Positions 1 to 5,125 of a DNA stretch of 5,286 bases are shown in pieces. The notes under the pieces were generated by a model. The model ran no database searches and had not been told where the DNA came from. It saw only the letters and a list, made by a program, of their open reading frames with translations. Origin of the DNA: Pyrinomonadaceae bacterium (lineage in GTDB: Bacteria > Acidobacteriota > Blastocatellia > Pyrinomonadales > Pyrinomonadaceae); contig JAGOWF010000210.1 of NCBI GenBank assembly GCA_018060305.1, positions 1 through 5,286 on the forward strand, in the 5' to 3' direction. The position numbers and the translations under genes are program-made. Each line of letters starts with the position of its first letter. The stretch's first letter is position 1.

Positions 1-1
1 C

Positions 2-181
2 GGCACGGTGAGCGAGTATATCCGGTCGCTCATTCGCCGTGAACAGCAGCGACGCGCCGATTACCGGGCTAGGCCCGTGACTGCCACCAGTGCGAACGAC
101 AGCCTGGTGCTTGCAGACGCCCTCGTCCAGCTCGATAGGTTAAGGGCCATCCTCGAACGTGAGGACAAGTATGAAGACTGA
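2..181 (+). CDS. Ribbon-helix-helix protein, ParD-like antitoxin (partial, N-terminus outside window)
   Basis: The frame is open from the window edge to TGA at 179-181 and shows 59 C-terminal residues. Its visible start, GTVSEYIRSLIRREQQRRAD, matches the second helix of ParD/CopG-type ribbon-helix-helix antitoxins, where a G-S/T-V-SEYIR-x-LIR-x-(D/E)Q pattern is typical. The DNA-contacting beta strand and first helix would lie upstream of the window. The rest (roughly residues 21-59 of the visible part) is charged, contains a leucine-rich helical stretch (LVLADALVQLDRLRAILERE), and would be the toxin-binding or oligomerisation tail in a true antitoxin. This tail does not look like the usual short ParD C-terminus. 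No ParE/RelE-type toxin frame follows: the next gene is a secreted nuclease 77 bp away. It may be an orphan regulator, or the toxin could lie upstream. The family call rests on one helix, so it is moderate. Confidence 0.6.
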   Translation, partial: GTVSEYIRSLIRREQQRRADYRARPVTATSANDSLVLADALVQLDRLRAILEREDKYED

Positions 182-221
182 TCGAGCGAGGCGGATGATG
201 TTTGCCTGTGTTAAAATTTAA
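171..221 (+). other. 16-codon ORF overlapping the antitoxin-like gene, with a good ribosome site
   Basis: An ATG at 171-173 overlaps the last 11 bases of the preceding gene in another frame and is preceded by GAGG at 161-164, six bases before the ATG. This is the layout expected for a translationally coupled toxin gene behind a ParD-like antitoxin. The frame ends at TAA 219-221 after MKTDRARRMMFACVKI, too short for any toxin. It could be the relic of a lost toxin, a coupling peptide, or chance. I do not recognise the peptide. Confidence 0.15.
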
Positions 222-258
222 GTTTATTCCCGTTTTGGATCGGGTTAGATCTTAACTA
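182..258 (+). promoter_or_regulatory. Intergenic region, presumed promoter of the two-nuclease operon
   Basis: This 77 bp gap is the only sizeable non-coding stretch in the window and is clearly AT-richer than its flanks, so it is the natural place for the promoter of the downstream pair. Two small symmetric elements are visible: TTAAAATTTAA at 211-221 (perfect arms around a central A) and GTTAGATCTTAAC at 244-256 (near-palindrome around AGATCT), which abuts the start codon. A loose -35/-10 pair can be drawn (TTGCCT 202-207, 17 bp, TATTCC 225-230), but it matches consensus poorly. No PhoB-box-like repeat was recognised. No Shine-Dalgarno sequence precedes the ATG at 259. Confidence 0.35.
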
Positions 259-1965
259 ATGAAAAAGTCCTTGTTTTTGTTGTTGTTTATCGCCGTGGCT
301 GTATGGACGCTGCCTGAGCGGCCCGTAGCCGCACTCGCAGAGATGCCGTCGCCGCATCTTGTTATAAGCCAGTTTCAGGGTGGCGGCGGTGTTGCGGAAG
401 ACGAATTTATCGAGATCCACAATACCAGTTCGGATCCGATCGATCTCAATGGTTATCGGTTGGTTTACCGCTCGGCCAACGGTTCTAACGATGTGACCAA
501 CCCGTTCGCCGTCTGGACGACCAGCACGATCGTTCCTGCCGGCGGTTTTTATCTTGTGGCATCGACGAGCTATGACGGCCCGGTTCCGGCCAATCTAACC
601 TACAGCCCGACGGCCTGTTCGTGCTCGATGAGTGCGACCAATGGTGGCCTCGCGATCCGTAACGGGCCAAACAATACGGGCGCGATCATCGATTCGGTCG
701 GATGGGGGACTGTTACGAATGGCTTTAATGAGGGCACCACTACGACAGCGCCCGGCCTTAATAACAGCCAGGCCCGCAAGCAGAACGGCTGTCAGGACAC
801 CGACAATAACCAGGCTGATTTTGAGAATCTGGTTCCGTCAGCCCCGCGAAATGCCTCTTCGCCCGTATCCGCATGCAGCGGCTCGGGCACTAACCTGTTT
901 GCTGCCATGTCGGCAAATCCGACGAGCGTTTCGCCTCCGGGCACGACGCTCCTGACCGTCACAGTGATCCCTGCAACAACGCCGCCCAGCACAAATATCA
1001 CCGTAACCGCCAATCTTATCAACATCGGCGGCCCAACCTCGCAGCCGTTCTTCGACGATGGAACGAATGGCGATGTGACGGCCGGCGACAATATCTTCTC
1101 GTATCTTGCGACCGTCCCGCTCGGCACGCCCGGCGGCACGACGTCGATCACAGGCGTCGCACAAGACGGGCAGGGCCGAACAGCCAACGTCGGCACAAAT
1201 CTAACGGTCAACGCTGCTCCGCCGGGCGAGGACCCGTTATTGCTCGGCAATCCATCCGGCGCAACGAGTGAGATCGCAAACGAAAACAACTACCTGATGA
1301 TCAAACCGGCCTATGCCCTGTCATACAACCGGTCAAAGAACATCCCAAACTGGACCGCATGGCGGCTCGATCAAAGCTGGATCGGCTCGGCCAACAGCGG
1401 CAGTTTTGGCCCTGACACGACGCTGCCCGCGGGCTGGTATCAGGTCCTGCCTGAAGATTATTCCGAGCCGGTCTATGACCGCGGCCATATGTGTCCGTCG
1501 GGCGACCGCACAAACACGCAGACAAACAACAACTACACGTTTTTGATGACCAACATCATTCCACAGCTTCCGGCAAATAATCAGGGGCCGTGGGTGGACC
1601 TCGAGCTTTACTGCCGCACGCTGGCGAGCCAGGGGAATGAGGTCTATATCGTCAGCGGGGGATACGGCCAGCATACGACCATCGGATCGAGCCAGTTGCC
1701 CGAGCGTCGCGTCGTCGTGCCGACACTCACGTGGAAAGTGGTGCTGGTGCTGCCCAACGGCAATAACGACCTCGCACGAGCCTCGGCAAAGAATACGCGG
1801 GCGTTTGGCGTGATAATGTCAAACGTCTCGATCAGCCAGAGTGCGCCGTGGCGCAACTTTAGGGTGACGGTTGATGCGGTCGAATATCTGACAGGCTACG
1901 ATTTTTTTAACCAGATCCCAAAAAATACACAGGAGCTGATCGAGAGGCGACGCGACCGGCAATAA
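259..1965 (+). CDS. Secreted lamin-tail / NucA-like DNA/RNA non-specific endonuclease
   Basis: This is a predicted exported nuclease of 568 residues that would cut DNA and RNA without sequence preference, using Mg2+. A signal peptide is visible: MKK, a hydrophobic core at about 4-18, and a likely cleavage after ALA at 25-27, which supports the ATG at 259 although no Shine-Dalgarno site precedes it. Residues about 32-195 look like a lamin-tail domain (EFIEIHN, the DLNGY turn, VPAGGFYLV, IIDSVGWG). Residues about 210-320 form an Ig-like module with the motif DDGTNGDVTAGDNIFSY, as in 'choice-of-anchor X'-type domains. Residues about 326-560 match the NUC (PF01223) family, close in layout to cyanobacterial NucA. 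Seen there are DRGH 407-410 (His410 general base), TNIIPQ 431-436, NQGPW 441-445 (Asn441 metal ligand) and Glu449. The arginine normally found upstream of DRGH is not visible: there is no Arg or Lys between 370 and 407. Six cysteines follow the signal peptide (120, 122, 178, 206, 412, 452), compatible with disulfides outside the cytoplasm. The next nuclease gene starts 16 bp downstream, suggesting an operon. Confidence 0.88.
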   Translation: MKKSLFLLLFIAVAVWTLPERPVAALAEMPSPHLVISQFQGGGGVAEDEFIEIHNTSSDPIDLNGYRLVYRSANGSNDVTNPFAVWTTSTIVPAGGFYLVASTSYDGPVPANLTYSPTACSCSMSATNGGLAIRNGPNNTGAIIDSVGWGTVTNGFNEGTTTTAPGLNNSQARKQNGCQDTDNNQADFENLVPSAPRNASSPVSACSGSGTNLFAAMSANPTSVSPPGTTLLTVTVIPATTPPSTNITVTANLINIGGPTSQPFFDDGTNGDVTAGDNIFSYLATVPLGTPGGTTSITGVAQDGQGRTANVGTNLTVNAAPPGEDPLLLGNPSGATSEIANENNYLMIKPAYALSYNRSKNIPNWTAWRLDQSWIGSANSGSFGPDTTLPAGWYQVLPEDYSEPVYDRGHMCPSGDRTNTQTNNNYTFLMTNIIPQLPANNQGPWVDLELYCRTLASQGNEVYIVSGGYGQHTTIGSSQLPERRVVVPTLTWKVVLVLPNGNNDLARASAKNTRAFGVIMSNVSISQSAPWRNFRVTVDAVEYLTGYDFFNQIPKNTQELIERRRDRQ

Positions 1966-1981
1966 ACACATCTTACGAAGC

Positions 1982-3901
1982 ATGAAAATACGGTTAATTT
2001 TTGGCGGGCTGCTGTTGCTCATGATGGCAACGGCTGTAGCCGCGCAGAAAGAATATCCGATCTCGGGCATTCAGGGCAGCAAGAATTTTTCGCCGCGCGA
2101 ACGTGAGATCGTAAAAACATCCGGCGTTGTAACGGCACGCACCCGAACGGGCTTCTTTATCCAAACTCCCGACGATAAGGTGGACAGCGATCCGATGACC
2201 TCCGAGGGCATCCTCGTCTATACACGCGACGAACCCGGAGCCGAGGCCGCCATCGGCAACATGGTCGTGGTCTCTGGCCAGGTTCAGGAATTCAAACCGC
2301 GCTCCGAGCCCAACACTCTGCCGATAACTGAGATCTCGATGCAGCGGGGCCGCGACGTCGTTCAGGTGCTCGGCAAGGACAATCCACTGCCAAAGGCGAT
2401 CGTGCTGACGCTCGACGATTTCAAGCTCAACTCGATAGATCAGCTCGAAAAATACGAGGGTATGCGTGTAATAGCTCCTGAGTTGACGGTCTGCTCCCCG
2501 ACCGACGGACGGGTCGATAATAAGAACAATCGGAGCGAATCCAACGGCGTATTCTATGGCGTGCTCAAGGGCATTCCAAATCCGTTTCGCGAGCAGGGAT
2601 ATGAGCTTTACGACTTTCTGTTCCTCAATGACAAGGAACAGGCAGAGTTCAAAAAGGCCTATCCGAAGATGCGCTTCTTTGACGGCAATCCGGAACGCCT
2701 GCGTATCGAGTCTGCTGCACAACTCGGTTCGCAGCCGATCAATGTGCAGGTAAACACGGAGTTGAAGAACGTGACGGGCGTAATGCACTACGCTTACCGA
2801 ACCTGGTCGGTCCTGCTCGACGCCGCGACCCGGCCCGCTGTGGCGAGCATGCCGAAACAGATCAATCTGCCGGTGGCCGGCGAGCGGCAGTTTACTGTCG
2901 CGGGAATGAATCTGGAAAACTTCTTCGACGATGAGGACGATCCGGCGATCAAAGAAGACATCGTTACGACTGAGTCATTCAACGCAAGGATGAAGAAGAT
3001 CTCAGCGGCTATTCGCGGGGTCATGCAGTCGCCTGACGTGATCGGTATCGTCGAATCTGAGAATCTGTCCGCCCTAAAGCGTCTTGCCGCCAGGATCAAC
3101 GCCGACACCGTGGCCGGCGGAAAGCCCGACCCGAAGTATGAAGCCTATCTTGTCGAGGGCAACGACGGACGGGGCATCGACAACGGTTTTCTCGTCAAGT
3201 CGTCTCGAGTCAAGGTCATTGACGTCAAGCAGTTTGGCAAGGACGAAAAATTCAAGAACGCAAACACCAAAGAGGATAATTTCCTCAACGATCGTCCGCC
3301 GCTCGTCCTGCGAGGATCGGTGGATGACACGAAGACAGGGCAGCCATTTGAATTTACGGTTGTCGTGAACCACCTGAAATCATTTCTCGGCTATAACGAT
3401 CCTAAACAGCAGGACAACGTCAGGCTGAAGAAGCGCCTGCAGGCTGAATTCCTCGCAAAATGGATCCAGGACCGGCAGAAAGCTAATCCTGCCGAACGCA
3501 TCATGCTGATCGGCGATTTTAACGCCTATCAGTTCAATGATGGCATCGTTGACCTTATAGGGGCTATCAAGGGCTCACCCTCAGCGAAGGATGCCGTGCT
3601 TAATCCGTCAGAAGACCTCGTGGAACCGAACATGATCGATCTGGTCGACCTCATTCCTGCCGACCAGAAATACTCGTACCGGTTTGACGGCAATGGACAG
3701 GTGCTTGATCACATCATCATTAGCGACTCACTGATGCCGTATGCGCAAGGCTTTGGGTTTGCCCGCGTAAATGCGGATTTCCCAGAGAGTTACCGAGGTG
3801 AAGACAGGCCGGAACGATATTCTGACCACGATCCGGCCGTGGCGTATTTTAATCTTGATGCAAAGCCGGCACCGGTGCCGACAGCAACGCCGAAGCCCTA
3901 A
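1982..3901 (+). CDS. Secreted ExeM/NucH-like endonuclease/exonuclease/phosphatase family nuclease
   Basis: This 639-residue protein belongs to the exported nucleases of the endonuclease/exonuclease/phosphatase (EEP) fold and resembles ExeM/NucH extracellular DNases. A signal peptide is clear (MKIR, hydrophobic 5-19, cleavage near AVAA|Q at 21/22). Residues about 28-125 look like the OB-fold module of this family (SGVVTARTRTGFFIQ; MVVVSGQVQEF). Residues about 126-295 form a second family-typical region (LEKYEGMRV, FREQGYELYD, LKNVTGVMHY). The catalytic EEP domain runs about 303-625 and appears intact: Asn310 in MNLENF, Glu358 in GIVESEN, His464 in NHLKS, Asp512 and Asn514 in GDFNAY, Asp576/His577 in LDHI and Asp615/His616 in SDHDP. 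The C-terminus is a short Pro/Ala/Thr tail (PAPVPTATPKP) with no recognised sorting signal. The start is preceded only by a weak purine run (GAAG at 1976-1979). It probably shares a transcript with the NUC nuclease 16 bp upstream. Its stop overlaps the stop of the convergent acpS. The gene symbol is withheld because the family has several names. Confidence 0.88.
   Translation: MKIRLIFGGLLLLMMATAVAAQKEYPISGIQGSKNFSPREREIVKTSGVVTARTRTGFFIQTPDDKVDSDPMTSEGILVYTRDEPGAEAAIGNMVVVSGQVQEFKPRSEPNTLPITEISMQRGRDVVQVLGKDNPLPKAIVLTLDDFKLNSIDQLEKYEGMRVIAPELTVCSPTDGRVDNKNNRSESNGVFYGVLKGIPNPFREQGYELYDFLFLNDKEQAEFKKAYPKMRFFDGNPERLRIESAAQLGSQPINVQVNTELKNVTGVMHYAYRTWSVLLDAATRPAVASMPKQINLPVAGERQFTVAGMNLENFFDDEDDPAIKEDIVTTESFNARMKKISAAIRGVMQSPDVIGIVESENLSALKRLAARINADTVAGGKPDPKYEAYLVEGNDGRGIDNGFLVKSSRVKVIDVKQFGKDEKFKNANTKEDNFLNDRPPLVLRGSVDDTKTGQPFEFTVVVNHLKSFLGYNDPKQQDNVRLKKRLQAEFLAKWIQDRQKANPAERIMLIGDFNAYQFNDGIVDLIGAIKGSPSAKDAVLNPSEDLVEPNMIDLVDLIPADQKYSYRFDGNGQVLDHIIISDSLMPYAQGFGFARVNADFPESYRGEDRPERYSDHDPAVAYFNLDAKPAPVPTATPKP
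3867..3880. repeat. Perfect 14-bp palindrome at the 3' end of the ExeM-like gene
   Basis: CGGCACCGGTGCCG reads identically on both strands and encodes part of the proline-rich tail. It could fold as a short GC-rich hairpin (5-bp stem, CCGG loop) in RNA from either strand. Read on the minus strand it lies 17 bases past the acpS stop and is followed by GCTTTG, a very weak U-run. On the plus strand no U-tract follows. A terminator role for acpS is possible but weakly supported, and the palindrome may just reflect Pro/Ala/Val codons in GC-rich DNA. Confidence 0.3.
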
Positions 3902-4278
3902 TTGCGTTCGAGTATGACCTCAGCGACGGCGTGCTCGGTCGTGTGGGAAAGCGACAGGTGAATATTCGTTGCTCCAAGTTCGTTGAAAAGACGCAGGGCC
4001 TCGCCGGTGACGTTGAGTGTCGGCACACCGTCCGAGCTAGACGCGACCTCGATCTCGTGCCAGGCGATCTTGCCTCGCCAGCCGGTTTTCAGGGCCTTTA
4101 GAAAGGCTTCTTTTGCCGCAAAACGGGCGGCAAATGACTGGGCGGCGGCGGCGCCTTTCGCCTCGCAGTATGCACGCTCTGCTACGGTGAAAACACGCTC
4201 CACGAACCGTGGCGTGCGGCTGATAGTATCACGGATGCGATAGACCTCAATGATGTCGATACCGATAGAAACGATCAT
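3898..4278 (-). CDS. acpS: Holo-[acyl-carrier-protein] synthase
   Basis: AcpS moves the 4'-phosphopantetheine arm from coenzyme A onto a serine of apo-acyl carrier protein, activating it for fatty-acid synthesis in the cytoplasm. The product is 126 residues, the usual AcpS length. It begins MIVSIGIDIIEVYRI, giving the family's N-terminal strand with the Mg2+-binding Asp8. The signature FAARFAAKEAFLKALKTG follows at 49-66, with Glu57 as metal ligand and Lys61 conserved. The C-terminal strand has IHLSLSHTTEHAVAEVI. The frame stays open upstream to 4761, but that part is antisense to pgeF and unlike AcpS, so the ATG at 4278-4276 is chosen. No start codon within the conserved strand gives a better alternative. 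No Shine-Dalgarno site is visible (CGTCACCT before ATG). The 5' end overlaps divergent pgeF by 29 bp and the stop overlaps the nuclease stop by 4 bp. Confidence 0.93.
   Translation of the reverse strand: MIVSIGIDIIEVYRIRDTISRTPRFVERVFTVAERAYCEAKGAAAAQSFAARFAAKEAFLKALKTGWRGKIAWHEIEVASSSDGVPTLNVTGEALRLFNELGATNIHLSLSHTTEHAVAEVILERN
4250..4278. other. Head-to-head overlap of the acpS and pgeF 5' ends
   Basis: The acpS start codon (4278-4276, minus) lies inside the first codons of pgeF, and the pgeF start codons (ATG at 4250 and 4253, plus) lie inside codons 8-10 of acpS. Each promoter and ribosome site must therefore sit within the other gene's coding sequence. An in-frame TAG at 4241-4243 prevents pgeF from starting further upstream, and Asp8 of AcpS forces acpS to start no later than about 4257. 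Possible extended -10 elements are TGaTAGTAT at 4221-4229 (plus) and TGcTAAAGT at 4315-4307 (minus). Both are imperfect matches and lack a good -35. Confidence 0.7.
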
Positions 4279-5125
4279 AGGTGACGAGCAAGTCGATGAT
4301 TCACAGACTTTAGCAGATTCGGGTTTCGTCTGGCGAGAGGCCGGTGGAATTAAGGTTCTCGTGAGCACGTCTCTGGAAGCCGCCGGCTTCGTTAACGGTT
4401 TCTCAACAAGGAGCGGAGGCGTATCGGCGTTTCCGGAAAACAGCCTGAACCTCTCAGGATTTGACGACGACACCGAAGAGAATATCATCGAGAACCGTCG
4501 CCGTTTTCTTGCCGTGTTTTCCGGAAAATACAGACTAGCTCTCGCCCTGCAGGTCCACGGCGTCGATATCCGCATCGTCCGCACCCAAGACGACATTAGC
4601 GATTCAGAGATCAAAGCCGACGCCGTGATGTCGAACCTCAAAAATGTGCTTGCCGCGGCGAAAACAGCGGATTGCGTTCCCGTGTTGATCGGCGACCCGA
4701 CATCCGGAGCATTCGCTGCAGTGCACGCAGGCTGGCGAGGCACCGCACAATCGATCGTCAAGGTCGCGATAGATAAAATGCGTGACCTTTACGGCTCGCG
4801 GCCCGACGACCTGATCTGCGCGACAGGCCCCGCAGCCTGCGGCCGCAGCTACGAGGTCGGGCCAGAGGTAGTCGAGGCATTTGTGCGAAGCATCGATGAC
4901 GGAGGCCGGTACTTCGACCCGACGCACAATGGTCACGCACTCGTCGATCTGCATGCGTGCAACCGTGATCAACTGATCAGTTCAGGCGTGGAGGCTGGCA
5001 ACGTCTCGGTCGCGCCCTTCTGCACCATCGAGCGAAGCGACCTTTTTTTCTCTTACCGGCGTGAGAAAGGTGATTTTGGGCGCACCGGCCGGCTGCTGTC
5101 GGTGATCGGACGTAGCATCGGCTAG
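4250..5125 (+). CDS. pgeF: PgeF/YfiH/LACC1 family protein (peptidoglycan editing factor; purine nucleoside phosphorylase-type)
   Basis: This 291-residue cytoplasmic protein belongs to the YfiH/YlmD/LACC1 family, annotated over time as polyphenol oxidase, then as purine nucleoside phosphorylase/adenosine deaminase, and genetically in E. coli as a factor keeping wrong amino acids out of peptidoglycan precursors. Family hallmarks are all present: FSTRSGGVS at 51-59, SLNLSGF, QVHG with His103, ADCVPV with Cys142, VHAGWRG with His159 (His/Cys/His as the zinc ligands), ATGPAACGRSYEVG near 191-204, and the closing FFSYRREKGDFGRTGRLLSVI. Residues 26-45 (FVWREAGGIKVLVSTSLEAA) look like the N-terminal strand found in many homologues, which favours a start at 4250 (or the adjacent ATG at 4253) over the GTG at 4361, even though that GTG has AAGG five bases upstream. 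The gene overlaps divergent acpS by 29 bp and its TAG shares CTAG with the convergent downstream gene. Confidence 0.92.
   Translation: MMSIPIETIIGDEQVDDSQTLADSGFVWREAGGIKVLVSTSLEAAGFVNGFSTRSGGVSAFPENSLNLSGFDDDTEENIIENRRRFLAVFSGKYRLALALQVHGVDIRIVRTQDDISDSEIKADAVMSNLKNVLAAAKTADCVPVLIGDPTSGAFAAVHAGWRGTAQSIVKVAIDKMRDLYGSRPDDLICATGPAACGRSYEVGPEVVEAFVRSIDDGGRYFDPTHNGHALVDLHACNRDQLISSGVEAGNVSVAPFCTIERSDLFFSYRREKGDFGRTGRLLSVIGRSIG

Noticed and set aside
792..1289. A 165-residue open frame on the minus strand within the NUC nuclease gene
   Set aside because: It lies opposite the Ig-like module, has no family motif, and is explained by GC-rich codon structure on the plus strand.
1994..2788. A 264-residue open frame on the minus strand within the ExeM-like gene
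   Set aside because: It is antisense to a well-conserved plus-strand coding region, shows no recognisable motif, and its composition looks like reverse-frame translation.
3857..3901. Pro/Ala/Thr tail of the ExeM-like nuclease as a surface-anchoring or sorting signal
   Set aside because: No LPxTG, PEP-CTERM or transmembrane/charged sorting pattern is visible. It looks like a disordered tail.
4361..4363. Alternative GTG start for pgeF with AAGG five bases upstream
   Set aside because: It would remove residues that look like the conserved WRE...G...L N-terminal strand seen in many homologues. It is kept only as the way the head-to-head overlap could be refuted.
4279..4761. N-terminal extension of acpS, since its frame stays open upstream of 4278
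   Set aside because: The extra 161 residues are antisense to conserved pgeF sequence and unlike any AcpS N-terminus. The ATG at 4278 gives the standard 126-residue length.
4604..4972. A 122-residue minus-strand frame opposite pgeF
   Set aside because: It has no recognisable domain and is fully covered by the zinc-site region of pgeF on the other strand.
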